In this document: positions 52,521 through 61,033 of the stretch, one piece after another
How positions within the stretch are numbered: position 1 is the first letter of the stretch
Layout: each line of letters begins with the position of its first letter
Origin: VRUE01 sp963814915
GTDB taxonomy: Bacteria > Actinomycetota > Thermoleophilia > Solirubrobacterales > 70-9
Assembly (NCBI GenBank): GCA_963814915.1
Contig: CAWFEI010000014.1
Span: 67,714-131,713, forward strand
DNA: 64,000 nucleotides
Direction of reading: 5' to 3'
Made by a program: the position numbers and the translations under genes
Notes under the pieces: model-generated
Seen by the model: only the letters and a program-made list of their open reading frames with translations
Told to the model about the DNA's origin: nothing
Database searches by the model: none

Positions 52521-54664
52521 CTGGCTGTGTCGCCGCGGCCGACTCCGGCGCCCCCGCCAGTCCCGTATTCGGGCGGGGGAGGCGGCACGTGCGTCGGTTC
52601 CTGGCCCACGCCCGGCGCGTACGCGTTCGGGTCATAGCCGCCGGTTGCTTCCTTGCCCAGCCGTTCGGCTTCGCTTTCTTCGCCGTCTTCGGCTTCGAAC
52701 CCGTCCCCGGAGCCGCCTTTTCGGGGAGCGCCGGCGGTGTACCGCCCGTAGAACGGCGCCCAGCTGATCGGCGTCGCCGGCTGCTCGAATTCCTCGCAGG
52801 GGACTTCCGCGTTTGCGTAGAGCGAGTGCCAGATCTCCGCCGGGAAGGTGCCGCCGTAGACGGTGGAGCCGTGCACGCTGGTCATTTCGATCGCGTTCGA
52901 CTGCGGATAGCCGACCCAGACCGCGGTCGCCAGATTGGGCTGGATTCCGGCGAACCAGGCGTCGGTGAAATTGTCTGTGGTGCCGGTCTTGCCGCCCTGT
53001 CCGGGGCAGCCGGTGTAGGCGGCCGTCCCGGTGCCTTCGGTGATGTTGTCGTGCAGCAGTCGCCAGACCTCGTAGGCGACCGGTTCGGGCACGACGCGGC
53101 GGGCGTCCGGATGCTCGGGGCGGTCGCTGCGGCCGTTCGGGAAGACCACGCGGCGGATCGCGATCGGGTTGCGGTGGATGCCCCCGCTCGCGAGGGTCGC
53201 GTAGGCATCGGCCATCTCCAGGGGAGAGACGCCGATCCGCAACCCGCCGATCCCCTCGGCCGGGATCCCGTCGAGCGGGCTTTCGATCCCCATCGACTTG
53301 GCGGTCGCCTTGACGGCTCGCGGGCCGACGTCGAGGTCGAGCTGGGCGAAGACGGTGTTGTCGGATGCGACGGTCGCCTGCTGCAGGTTGACCCGGCCGA
53401 GGTAGCCCTCGTCGGCCGTGCTGACTTCCCAATGGCCCCACTTGGGCAGGTTGAGGTCGAGGTGCTTTGACATGTAGTAGGTCGAGTAGGGGTCGATCCC
53501 CTGCTTGATCGCCGTCGTCAGAACGAAGGCCTTGAAGGTCGAGCCGGGCTGGCGGTGCCCCTGGGCGGCGAGGTTGAACTTGCTCTGCGAGTAGTCGGTG
53601 CTGGAGACCATCGCTTCGATCTGGCCGTTGCGGGGGTCGATCGAGACCAGCGCCGAGGCGGGGTCTTCGCTGTAGGGGAGGGCCGAGCGCATCCCTTCCA
53701 GCCCGGCGTCCTGGAGGCGCGGATCGACGGTCGTGTAGACGTCGAGCCCGCCTTTGCGCACCGTGTTCACGCCGTAGGCCTCGATCAGCTTGTCCTCGAC
53801 GTAGTCGAAGAAGTAGGGCTGGCGTTTGTCGAAGTAGCCGCGGTCGAGGTCGAGCCCGAGGCCGCGCTGTTGCGCCTGCCGGGCCTGGCGGCGGGAGACG
53901 TAGCCCTGTTTGGCCATCTTGGCCAGCACCGCGTTGCGCCGCTCGCGCGCCCCTTCGGGATTGAGCACCGGGTTGTAGTCGGTCGGCGCCTGGGGCAGCC
54001 CGGCGAGCAGCGCCGCCTGGCGCAGCTTCAGCTTCCAGACCGGCCGCGAGAAGTAGATCTTCGCCGCCGCCTGGACGCCGATCGCGGTGCTTCCCTCGAT
54101 CGTCCCGTAGGAGGCGGTGTTGAGGTACTGGCTGAGGATCTGCCGGCGCGAGTGGCGTTCGGCGTACTCGATCGCCAGCTTCGCCTCGATGATCTTGCGT
54201 TCGAGGTCGCGTTTGGGGTTGGAGATGCAGAGGTTGCGGACGAGCTGCTGGGTGATCGTCGAGCCGCCCTCGACGGTCTTGCCCGCTTCCAGGTTCTTCA
54301 GCGCGGCGCGGACGATCCCCTCGGGGTCGACGCCGCCGTGTTCGTAGAAGCGCTCGTCCTCGATCGCGACGGTCGCGTGCTGGAGTGTCTTCGGGATGCG
54401 CTTTATAGAGAGCGGGGTGCGCGCTTCTTCGGACTCGACGACTCCCAGCTTGCTGCCGTCGCCCGCGTAGAGGGTCGAATTGCCGCCCTTCTCGATCGGC
54501 CGGCAGGCGGCGAGCGAGGGCGCCTTGGCGGCGACGTCGAGCACCCAGGAGGCGACGCCGACGGCGGCGATCGCGATCAGCGCGGCAGCGCCGATGCCGA
54601 CGAAGAGAAGCTTGCCGCCGGCCCCTCCCCGGTGCCGCTGGCGACGACGGTTGCGCTGCGTCAT
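52517..54664 (-). CDS. Class A penicillin-binding protein (PBP1-type)
   Basis: A 715-residue bifunctional peptidoglycan synthase: one N-terminal helix (~20-45); the GT51 domain with EDERFYEHGGVDP and GGSTITQQLVRNL; the transpeptidase domain with the active-site STFK (PGSTFKAF), SDN and GGKTGTTDNFTDAWF. The C-terminal ~80 residues are acidic then Pro/Gly-rich. ATG 54662-54664 is used because the upstream eight residues lack conservation. It acts at the outer face of the membrane in wall synthesis. Confidence 0.95.
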   Translation of the reverse strand: MTQRNRRRQRHRGGAGGKLLFVGIGAAALIAIAAVGVASWVLDVAAKAPSLAACRPIEKGGNSTLYAGDGSKLGVVESEEARTPLSIKRIPKTLQHATVAIEDERFYEHGGVDPEGIVRAALKNLEAGKTVEGGSTITQQLVRNLCISNPKRDLERKIIEAKLAIEYAERHSRRQILSQYLNTASYGTIEGSTAIGVQAAAKIYFSRPVWKLKLRQAALLAGLPQAPTDYNPVLNPEGARERRNAVLAKMAKQGYVSRRQARQAQQRGLGLDLDRGYFDKRQPYFFDYVEDKLIEAYGVNTVRKGGLDVYTTVDPRLQDAGLEGMRSALPYSEDPASALVSIDPRNGQIEAMVSSTDYSQSKFNLAAQGHRQPGSTFKAFVLTTAIKQGIDPYSTYYMSKHLDLNLPKWGHWEVSTADEGYLGRVNLQQATVASDNTVFAQLDLDVGPRAVKATAKSMGIESPLDGIPAEGIGGLRIGVSPLEMADAYATLASGGIHRNPIAIRRVVFPNGRSDRPEHPDARRVVPEPVAYEVWRLLHDNITEGTGTAAYTGCPGQGGKTGTTDNFTDAWFAGIQPNLATAVWVGYPQSNAIEMTSVHGSTVYGGTFPAEIWHSLYANAEVPCEEFEQPATPISWAPFYGRYTAGAPRKGGSGDGFEAEDGEESEAERLGKEATGGYDPNAYAPGVGQEPTHVPPPPPEYGTGGGAGVGRGDTAR

Positions 54665-54714
54665 CGGACGGAGGGTACTCAGCGCCAAACCCGACCTGGG
54701 AAACTGCCGCCCTG

Positions 54715-55431
54715 ATGGAGGCCAGCGACCTACCGGCCGAGCGCTTCGGCGAGCCCGCTTCCGGCCCGCGCTTCCCCTACGCCACCTGGGGGCCGGGGAT
54801 GGCGATCGGCGGGGTGCTGATCGCGCTCGGGGTGGGGATCCTGCTGGGGATCCCGGCGGTGATCGTCGACAGCCCGAGCGACGGCGACCTCAGCACCGGC
54901 GCCAACGTGATCGTGCAGCTGGCGACGGCGCTCGGCTTCCTGCTCGTGCCGATCGCGGTGGCGACCCGCTGGGGGGGTTCGTCGGTGGGACAGGCGCTGC
55001 GGCGGCTCGGTGTGCGTGGCTTTCGCCCCGGGGCGCTGAAGTGGATGCTCGCCGCGGTCGGCGCGTACCTGCTCTTCGCCGGCGTCTACAGCGCGATCTT
55101 CGGCGCCCCCGAACAGGAGGACATCGCCGAATCCTTCGGCGCAGTGCCCGTGCAGATCCTGCTGATCGTCGTCGCGGCGCCTGTCAGCGAGGAGATCTGC
55201 TTCCGCGGCATGCTCTTCGGCGGCCTGCGCTCGCACATGCCGCGGATCGCGGCGGCGTTGGTCAGCGCCCTGATCTTCGGCGCCCTGCACGCGCTGACCG
55301 GCATCAGCGCGGTGCCGCCGCTGATCTTCTTCGGCTTCGTGCTCGCCCTGCTCTACGAGAAGACCGGCTCGATCGTGCCGGGCATTCTGTTGCACATGCT
55401 GAACAACTCCGTTGCTTTGATCGGGCAGTAG
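54715..55431 (+). CDS. CPBP family intramembrane metalloprotease
   Basis: A 238-residue protein with about six helices. CPBP (Rce1-like) motifs: SEEICFRGML (EExxxR) near residue 160, FGALHALTG with the second histidine, and HMLNNS in the last helix. Family members cleave prenylated or other membrane substrates or protect against bacteriocins; the target here is unknown. Starts ATG 54715, divergent from the PBP gene. A structured repeat follows its stop codon. Confidence 0.85.
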   Translation: MEASDLPAERFGEPASGPRFPYATWGPGMAIGGVLIALGVGILLGIPAVIVDSPSDGDLSTGANVIVQLATALGFLLVPIAVATRWGGSSVGQALRRLGVRGFRPGALKWMLAAVGAYLLFAGVYSAIFGAPEQEDIAESFGAVPVQILLIVVAAPVSEEICFRGMLFGGLRSHMPRIAAALVSALIFGALHALTGISAVPPLIFFGFVLALLYEKTGSIVPGILLHMLNNSVALIGQ

Positions 55432-55434
55432 CGG

Positions 55435-55514
55435 CGGGCGGGTCCTGTCGGATGGGCGGGGGTATTAGCGGCCTCACCCGGCCGAACACCCCCGCCCCAT
55501 CCGCCACCCGCCCG
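55435..55514. repeat. Structured inverted repeat with conserved bulge, copy B
   Basis: Left arm CGGGCGGGT (55435-55443), CCTGT (55444-55448), then a CG-GATGGG-CGGGGGT stretch to 55463. The right arm 55488-55514 mirrors it with CC opposite CCTGT. Loop 55464-55487 (24 nt) contains a GGCC-type mini-hairpin. It lies 4 bp after the CPBP stop and 31 bp before the next start. Shares arms and bulge with 42912-43057; a terminator role is possible but the conserved bulge suggests a specific repeat family. Confidence 0.75.
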
Positions 55515-55544
55515 AGGTGCCGCCGCTTAGGGCAGAATGTCCGG

Positions 55545-56492
55545 ATGGCTGGACGACTGATCGCCGGGCTCTCACTCGCTTTGGTGCTGGCGATCCCCGG
55601 ATCCGCGGTGGGGGCGCAGGGGCCGCAGAAGGCGACGGTGAAGATCGTCCACATCGGCCACCTGAACAAGGGCCGCGCGCCGATCTACGGCACCGTGCCG
55701 GCGATCGGCACGGTCAAGCCGTTCGTGCCCGGCCAGCGGGTCGAGGTCAGCTTCTACCTCAACGGCCACCGCATCCAGCACAAGCGCGTGAAGGTCCGCA
55801 AGGGCAAGGGTGGCAAGGGCGCCTTCCGGGCGAAGATCCGCGTCGAGCAGGCCGGTAAGTACGCGGTCGCCGCCAAGCACGTCGCGACGCCGGCGCTCGG
55901 CGCCGACAGCACCGTGCGCAAGAGCTGGAGAGTCAGCTTCCCGGCTCTGCATGAGGGCCGGTGCGGCGACGTCGTCGTCGGCTTCAAGAAGGCGATGCGC
56001 AAGATGGGCTACGTCGTCAACAGCGGCCGCTGCTTCGGCGGCAAGACGGGCCGCGGCGTGCTCGCCTACCGCAAAGTGAACGGGATGAGTCGCAGCTCCC
56101 GGGCCGGGGCCGGACTGGTCAAGCGCGTCTTCGCCGGCCGCGGCGAATACAAGGTGCTGCACCCGAACGCCGGCGAACACGTCGAGGCGCCGCTCGACAA
56201 GCAGGTGCTCGTCTTCGCCAAGGGCGACAAGCCGTTCGCCGTCTACCCGGTCTCCTCGGGCAAGTCCTCGACCCCGACGGTCACCGGCCACTTCACCTTC
56301 ATCCGCACCGAACCCGGCTACAACTCGCACGGCATGTATTACTCGTTCTACTTCTACGGCGGCTACGCGGTGCACGGCTACGAATCGGTGCCCGACTACC
56401 CCGCCAGCCACGGCTGCATCCGCACCTTCATCGCCGACCAGCCCGAGATCTACAACAGGATCAACTTCGGCGAGTCGATCTTCGTCTTCTGA
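55545..56492 (+). CDS. L,D-transpeptidase (YkuD) family protein
   Basis: A 315-residue secreted enzyme. Signal peptide ends near AVGA-Q; an N-terminal domain of ~120 residues may bind the wall; a middle region (~125-185) resembles a peptidoglycan-binding helical domain; the YkuD catalytic domain (~205-315) carries HGYESVP and SHGCIRTF with the nucleophilic Cys. It would form 3-3 crosslinks in peptidoglycan. ATG 55545 is supported by the signal peptide; the long open frame upstream is not used. Confidence 0.92.
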   Translation: MAGRLIAGLSLALVLAIPGSAVGAQGPQKATVKIVHIGHLNKGRAPIYGTVPAIGTVKPFVPGQRVEVSFYLNGHRIQHKRVKVRKGKGGKGAFRAKIRVEQAGKYAVAAKHVATPALGADSTVRKSWRVSFPALHEGRCGDVVVGFKKAMRKMGYVVNSGRCFGGKTGRGVLAYRKVNGMSRSSRAGAGLVKRVFAGRGEYKVLHPNAGEHVEAPLDKQVLVFAKGDKPFAVYPVSSGKSSTPTVTGHFTFIRTEPGYNSHGMYYSFYFYGGYAVHGYESVPDYPASHGCIRTFIADQPEIYNRINFGESIFVF

Positions 56493-56493
56493 C

Positions 56494-57060
56494 GTGGTGG
56501 ACCTCGAGGCCGCAAAGCGCACCCTGATCGCCGAGCTGCGCGAGCACTCGCTTGTGATCGGCGAGGTGACGCTGGCGAGTGGGGCGACGGCGCAGTACTA
56601 CGTCGACGCGCGGCGGGCGCTATTGCGGCCGGCCGGGTTCCTGGCGGCCGGCGAGCTGATCGCGGCGGCGGCGGTCGAGGCCGGGGCGAGCGCCGTCGGC
56701 GGCCCGGCGACAGCGGCGATCCCGCCGAGCTGCGCCGCCCTCGCCGTGCCCGCCGGCGAGCGCCTGGTCGGCTTCTTCGTCCGCGGCGAGCGCAAGCAGC
56801 ACGGCCTGCAGCGCTGGGTCGAGGGACCCGTCAACGAGGGCGACAAGGTGCTCGTCGTCGAGGACACCGTCACCACCGGCGGCTCCACCGTGAAGGCGAT
56901 CGAGAAGATCAAAGAGCAGGGCCTCGAGCCCGTCTCCGTCATCGCCGTCGTCGACCGCCTCGCGGGCGGCGGCGAAGCGATCGAAGCGGCCGCGGCCGCC
57001 CCCTATCGGGCCCTCGCCACGATCGACGAGCTCTACCCGGACCGCCCCGACCGGGGCTGA
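56494..57060 (+). CDS. pyrE: Orotate phosphoribosyltransferase
   Basis: A 188-residue PRTase of pyrimidine synthesis (orotate + PRPP to OMP). The PRPP-binding motif VLVVEDTVTTGGST (~residue 125) and the substrate segment SGATAQYYVDARRALL are clear, as is FFVRGERKQHG. GTG 56494 follows the L,D-transpeptidase by 1 bp. Last core gene before the apparent insertion site at 57071. Confidence 0.93.
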   Translation: MVDLEAAKRTLIAELREHSLVIGEVTLASGATAQYYVDARRALLRPAGFLAAGELIAAAAVEAGASAVGGPATAAIPPSCAALAVPAGERLVGFFVRGERKQHGLQRWVEGPVNEGDKVLVVEDTVTTGGSTVKAIEKIKEQGLEPVSVIAVVDRLAGGGEAIEAAAAAPYRALATIDELYPDRPDRG

Positions 57061-57070
57061 TTGCAATCAA

Positions 57071-57112
57071 CGCCCCGAGCAGGATTCGAACCTGCGGCCT
57101 ACTCCTTAGGAG
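57071..57112 (-). tRNA. 3' half of tRNA-Arg (CCU), likely attachment site
   Basis: On the minus strand this reads as the end of a tRNA from the anticodon loop (CTCCTAA, anticodon CCU) through the 3' side of the anticodon stem, variable loop, a perfect T arm (GCAGG-TTCGAAT-CCTGC) and the 3' acceptor strand TCGGGGC. No matching 5' half (GCCCCGA) is found in the next several hundred bases. Integrases commonly recombine in exactly this part of tRNA genes, so it is read as an att remnant bordering an inserted element to the right. Confidence 0.75.
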
Positions 57113-57503
57113 CCATTCACAGCGACCTTCGCCGATCCGCTCTGCAAAGCGAAATACCTGCAAATAGGTCGCTTCTGGCTAGACACTAGGTGACACGAAA
57201 AGACGTTTGGGAACAGTATTTGTTCCCATTTTGTTCCCACTTTCGCTCGGTCAGCAGGCCGACTTACCGGTCGTCACCTCTGCGACCGAGGGGCAGCCAC
57301 CACCCTCGCAGCACGACTCGACCTTCTGCCTACAGTCGGCGCACCACCAAGCCGAGCGCATCCAGAACAGGCGGTGCTGCTTACCGGTCATCGCACAGAA
57401 CATCGATGCCCAGCATTGCTTGCCGGCCGGTCGTAACTCGCGCCGCCCCCGCCTGGGCGCGCATGACTCGCAGCGTCGCACGCAAGCGTGCCTTTGCTCG
57501 CCC
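57113..57503. other. AT-richer gap beside the tRNA fragment, no confident gene
   Basis: About 390 bp without a convincing coding frame. It contains the TTTGTTCCCA repeats and, further right (57260-57480), overlapping Cys-rich frames on both strands (for example WWCADCRQKVESC on the minus strand) that may be a decayed zinc-finger-like gene. Composition is less GC-biased at third positions than neighbours, consistent with imported or decaying DNA. Confidence 0.5.
57208..57239. repeat. TTTGTTCCCA repeats next to the tRNA fragment
   Basis: TTTGTTCCCA occurs twice in direct orientation (57219-57228 and 57230-57239), and an inverted TGGGAACA precedes them at 57208-57215, making an 8-bp palindrome with a GTATT spacer. 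Short tandem sites this close to a tRNA attachment site resemble integrase or excisionase arm-binding sites. No integrase gene lies in the window. Confidence 0.55.
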
Positions 57504-58412
57504 ATGCACACCCAGGCGGAGAGCGATCGGACGAACCGGCGCCAGTCGGCCGCGGCGCTCTCCGCCGCCATCGGTGTGGGGCTGTACCTACTGACGCTTC
57601 TCGGGGAGGGGATGCTGGGAGCCACGATCCGCTGGCTTCTAGCCTGGCTCGGCGCCGCGACCGTGGGGGCGATCGTCCCCCTCGGGCCGAGCGCCGGGCA
57701 GCTTGCCTGGATCGTCGCGCTGGCGCCGCTGGCGTGGTCGGTCCTCGGCCTGGTTCGGCCGGGCGGCGGCTGGGCCTGGCGACGGCGCATCGGCGCCCGC
57801 CGGCCCACCGTCGATGAGGCGCTGGCGATCTCCGACGCCCAGGCGATGCTCTGCGGCGCCGACCCTAGCCTGCCCGAGATGGAGAGGGTCTACGTGCTCG
57901 ACGATCCGCTTCCGGCGGGCGCCGCCCGGGGCCGCAGCGTCATCCTCAGCCGCGGCCTGCTCGAATCCGACGCGGTGCCGGCCGTCCTGGCACACGAGCT
58001 CGGCCACGCGCGCTCCCTCGACGCCCGCCTCACCGAGGCTCTGCAGCGGTTCGAACTCTGGGGCGACCCGCTCGGGCCGGTCGAGCCTCAGCGCGGGGCC
58101 GAGGCCCCGGCCGTCGAGGAGCGGCGTGGCGGCCTCCTGCTCGGCGCGGTCCGCTGGCTGCTCCGCCTCGCCGGCGGCGGCTGCGCCGAGGCCCTGCTGC
58201 ACCCGCTCTGGGCCGCCTACTGGCGCTCCCGTGAGTACGCCGCCGACGCCCACGCCGCCGCCCTCGGCCAAGCCGAGGACCTCGCCCGCCACCTGGCCGA
58301 CCAGGAGCTTCCCTTCGATCCCCCGCAGCGCCGCTTCCTGCTCAACCGCGCCGAGCATCCGCCGGTCGCCCACCGCATCGAGCGCCTACTGGCTCCAGGT
58401 GGGTCGGAATGA
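57504..58412 (+). CDS. M48-like membrane metalloprotease
   Basis: A 302-residue zinc protease with two N-terminal helices (~20-75) and the active site VLAHELGHARSLD, followed downstream by REYAADAHAA, the third-ligand pattern of the M48 (HtpX-like) family. ATG 57504 is used because the sequence upstream of it in frame looks non-coding. It is 37 bp before a winged-helix DNA-binding protein, a pairing like protease-repressor modules. Confidence 0.75.
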   Translation: MHTQAESDRTNRRQSAAALSAAIGVGLYLLTLLGEGMLGATIRWLLAWLGAATVGAIVPLGPSAGQLAWIVALAPLAWSVLGLVRPGGGWAWRRRIGARRPTVDEALAISDAQAMLCGADPSLPEMERVYVLDDPLPAGAARGRSVILSRGLLESDAVPAVLAHELGHARSLDARLTEALQRFELWGDPLGPVEPQRGAEAPAVEERRGGLLLGAVRWLLRLAGGGCAEALLHPLWAAYWRSREYAADAHAAALGQAEDLARHLADQELPFDPPQRRFLLNRAEHPPVAHRIERLLAPGGSE

Positions 58413-58449
58413 GTCCCGCGCCCGTCTTGGGATCGATGGAGGCAACACG

Positions 58450-58965
58450 ATGAGCAGCTCCCTGCCGGGACGCTTCACCAAGGCCGCGATCCACGCCGAG
58501 GCCGGCGAGCTCGAGGTGCGCCTCAGCGCCGCCGGCAACTGGCAGCTCTACGTCCGCGCCGGCACCGACTGCGAGTGGCGGCTCGCCTGCAGCGGCGACC
58601 TCGACGCCGGCGCCGAGGTGCCGCAGGGCTTCTTCGGCACCGAGCCGGTGCGCATCGGCAATCTGCTCCTCGACCGCGCCGCCCGCCGCGTCTGCGTCGA
58701 CGGCGCCGAGGTCCCGCTGACGGCCCTTCAGTACGACGTCCTGGCTCTTCTCGCCCGCGACCCCCAGCGCGTCGTCTCCAAGCAGGAGCTGGCCCGTGAG
58801 GTGTGGGGCTCCGAGCTCCAGATCTGCAACCGCACGATCGACAGCCACGTAAGCAGGCTGCGCTGCAAGCTCCGCCACGCCGGTGCCGCGGGCTTCGTCG
58901 TCAACTGCTGGGGCGTCGGCTACAAGCTCTGCGAAGGCGCCCCGCCTGCAGCGCCTACGGCCTGA
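58450..58965 (+). CDS. OmpR-type winged-helix DNA-binding protein without receiver
   Basis: A 171-residue protein. Residues ~70-165 are a Trans_reg_C winged helix (LTALQYDVLALLARDPQRVV, then RTIDSHVSRLRCKLR and GVGYKLCEG). The N-terminal ~65 residues lack the phospho-acceptor Asp and do not look like a receiver. ATG 58450 has a GGAGG site. It probably regulates the M48 gene upstream or itself; the signal is unknown. Confidence 0.82.
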   Translation: MSSSLPGRFTKAAIHAEAGELEVRLSAAGNWQLYVRAGTDCEWRLACSGDLDAGAEVPQGFFGTEPVRIGNLLLDRAARRVCVDGAEVPLTALQYDVLALLARDPQRVVSKQELAREVWGSELQICNRTIDSHVSRLRCKLRHAGAAGFVVNCWGVGYKLCEGAPPAAPTA

Positions 58966-59290
58966 CCCGCTTGCGAACCGTCACCATGGTGATCGCCGAG
59001 GTTGCGCAGCTACTCGGCGCCAGGCACGGCCCGGAGGCCGGGCGCTCCAGCTGCTGCCCGAGTGAGATCGGGGAAGCACGAGCGGGACCGCCGCGACGAT
59101 CCGCCTCATGGCGGCCCCATCGGCAAACTCGCCTCGGCCTTCACGCAGCCCCTTCGCATTCCACCCCTTCGCGCCGCCCGCCGCACAGCGATATGCGGGC
59201 GTGCCCTTTCGGTCCGCGCTCGTGGTACGCGCGTTCTCTCGGCGCCCGGCAGATCCCGTCCGGCCCGTCCGAACCGCCTAGCCCTCTCCA
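58966..59290. other. 325-bp stretch with no supported gene
   Basis: No frame here shows consistent third-position GC or recognisable motifs, and no clear terminator hairpin is seen. It separates the plus-strand protease/wHTH pair from minus-strand genes and probably holds 3' ends of both groups. Confidence 0.5.
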
Positions 59291-59527
59291 TCAGGTCCCC
59301 GCGGCCGGGCGCTTGAAGAAGCAGGTCGTCAGCTGCCCTTTCACCGAGCCGGTGATGCCGCCTTTCAGGGTCACCTCCGCCTGCGTCACGAGCTCCCAGC
59401 CCTCTGCGCCGATCACGTTGAGCCGGGCGATCAGCCTTTGGACCTCCTCGGCCTGGCGCCTGGAGCTCCATCGCTCGGTCAGGTCGAACGTCTCGACGTA
59501 GTACTCCCAGCGCTGCCCGGCCGTCAC
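59291..59527 (-). CDS. DUF4177-like small protein
   Basis: A 78-residue protein with the DUF4177 pattern: WEYYVETFDL near the N-terminus, LNVIGAEGWELV in the middle and CFFKRP at the end. GTG 59525-59527 overlaps the stop of the degraded gene upstream (GTGA), suggesting the pair was once coupled. Function of the family is unknown. Confidence 0.7.
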   Translation of the reverse strand: MTAGQRWEYYVETFDLTERWSSRRQAEEVQRLIARLNVIGAEGWELVTQAEVTLKGGITGSVKGQLTTCFFKRPAAGT

Positions 59528-59706
59528 TCGCACCCAACTCCGTCCCCATCCGCATCAAGCCCGTGGTGATCGGTGCCGACCACCGTGACTTCTCCCGTGT
59601 AGTACGGGCCGTTTCCACTCCCGCCTTCGCAGTCATAGTCAGAGGCGTTGGGCTCGAGGCCGCCGTCGCCTCCTCCTGCGGCGCCGCAGCAAGTTGCGGA
59701 CTCGCG
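59524..59706 (-). pseudogene. Excalibur-like calcium-binding domain, truncated remnant
   Basis: A 60-codon open stretch ending DADGDGVGCE, the calcium-binding Excalibur signature (D-x-D-x-D-G-x-x-C-E), with an earlier DYDCEGG that supplies the partner cysteine. No start codon exists in this frame before an upstream stop at 59707-59709. A neighbouring frame upstream (ending near 59706) has plausible composition, so a frameshift probably split a small secreted protein gene. Confidence 0.55.
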
Positions 59707-59848
59707 TCAGCGCCGCCCCTGCCGGCCTGAGCACGCGATTGGTCAAGCAGATCGCGGACGCAGGGAGGACGGCGAGGGAGCGCACTTCCGGTGCGTGACC
59801 GAGCCGTCTCGACCGAGGACAAAGAGATGCGCAGAGCCAAGCGCGCGC

Positions 59849-60259
59849 TCAGGGTGAGATCAACTCGGCGCCCGGCAGATAGGCCGACACCCGCTTCGGG
59901 TCGCGCGTCAGCAGCGGCCGCCCGGTGACCGCTGCGTGCGAGGCGATCAGGAAGTCGGCGAGGATCTGCTCCCGCGCCCCACCGGCACGGCGGTAGGAGG
60001 CGTGAGCGTGCCCGGCTAGGAATGCCGCCGACCGCGGCAGATCCTCGACCACCAGGCCTTCAGGCAGCGCCTCCTCCAAGTCCTCGATGCGCGAGAAGCG
60101 CGGCGCAACCTCGGCCAGCACCACCGCGTCGATCACCAGCGGCCCTTCGGCCAGCGCTTCTGCCAGCGCCGCCTCCGACCACTCGAGCCAACGCTCGTCC
60201 TCGGTGAAGACGTCCAGCAGGATGCTGCTGTCGACGAAGGTGCCGGGGCTTGCCCTCAC
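59849..60259 (-). CDS. VapC-type PIN domain toxin
   Basis: A 136-residue PIN ribonuclease. Acidic residues expected at the metal site are in FVDSSILLD, LAEVAPRF, ILADFLIASHA and LLTRDPK. GTG 60257-60259 overlaps the antitoxin stop (GTGA), the normal VapBC arrangement. It would cleave specific RNAs when freed from its antitoxin. Located within the putative island, where such pairs commonly stabilise elements. Confidence 0.88.
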   Translation of the reverse strand: MRASPGTFVDSSILLDVFTEDERWLEWSEAALAEALAEGPLVIDAVVLAEVAPRFSRIEDLEEALPEGLVVEDLPRSAAFLAGHAHASYRRAGGAREQILADFLIASHAAVTGRPLLTRDPKRVSAYLPGAELISP

Positions 60260-60471
60260 CTACGCGTGAGCGCCAGGATCTCGTCGGTGCTGAGCGCGCC
60301 GTCGCCCGCGCCGCGCATCGCGGCTACCCGACGTTGCGCCCGATCGGCGCCCGTCATGAGCCTCGCGCCTTTGCGGTCCAACTCGAACCGCACCTCGCTG
60401 CCGGGCTTGATCCCGAGCGCCCGCCGAACATCCTGCGGGATCGTCACCTGCCCCTTCTGGGTCACCTTCAT
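60256..60471 (-). CDS. AbrB/SpoVT-type antitoxin
   Basis: A 71-residue protein whose first ~45 residues are a swapped-hairpin AbrB domain (MKVTQKGQVTIPQDVRRALG, PGSEVRFEL); the C-terminal part would neutralise the PIN toxin. ATG 60469-60471 is preferred over a TTG just upstream. An AT-rich stretch upstream (60472-60510) is a plausible autoregulated promoter. Confidence 0.88.
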   Translation of the reverse strand: MKVTQKGQVTIPQDVRRALGIKPGSEVRFELDRKGARLMTGADRAQRRVAAMRGAGDGALSTDEILALTRR

Positions 60472-61033
60472 CAAAGTAAGACTAGCAAGTAATACTCGGG
60501 TGGGAGACTTGGGGGACTGGGTCCGTCACGCTTTTCAGCCCGATGACGTTGCAGACCGCGGGCCGCGAGCTTGGACATCTCCAGGCTGAAAGCCAGGACT
60601 TGCTCAACCCGGTATCCGGGTGACGTTCCGACGTATTCGTTTTGGGCGAGGATCCGCTCGACTCGTCCGTCGGGAGTCCAGTTGCCGACTCGTTTCCTGA
60701 CCTTTAGCCCGCTCCCCAAATCTCAACGAATGGTCGAGTAAGTGCGCCGAATCACATCGTCCGCCGCTCTGTTGCAACGCGCACATAGCCGGATCGCAGA
60801 GATTTCTCACCGGGAGGGGTACCACTCTGGTCCGCTCGTCGTCATAGGGGTGAGAGGGGCTGAGGCAAGGCCCGTATCGCCCGCGAACCGGGCAGACCAA
60901 CAAGGAGAGCGGTATGTCATTCCGACCGAGCCAGCCGGTCAACCGGCCGGTGCCACGCACCCCTGCCGCGACCCAACGTGCGTCGATGACGCCCGCCGGA
61001 CCGAGCGGAGCAAGGACACAGGGAGGCCGAATA
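60472..61033. other. 562-bp stretch with no confident gene
   Basis: The first ~40 bp are AT-rich and likely contain the toxin-antitoxin promoter. A minus-strand frame (60471-60719) encodes PGYRVEQVLAFSLEMSKLAA and could be a gene fragment, but it runs through that promoter and lacks a good start site. The remainder shows no consistent codon bias. Confidence 0.45.

Noticed and set aside
57071..57112. Group I intron interrupting tRNA-Arg(CCU)
   Set aside because: Such introns are known in this tRNA, but no 5' half of the tRNA follows within the next several hundred bases, so an attachment-site remnant fits better.
60471..60719. 82-codon minus-strand frame upstream of the antitoxin
   Set aside because: Its 3' end runs through the AT-rich promoter region of the toxin-antitoxin pair and it lacks a supported start; kept only as a possible fragment.
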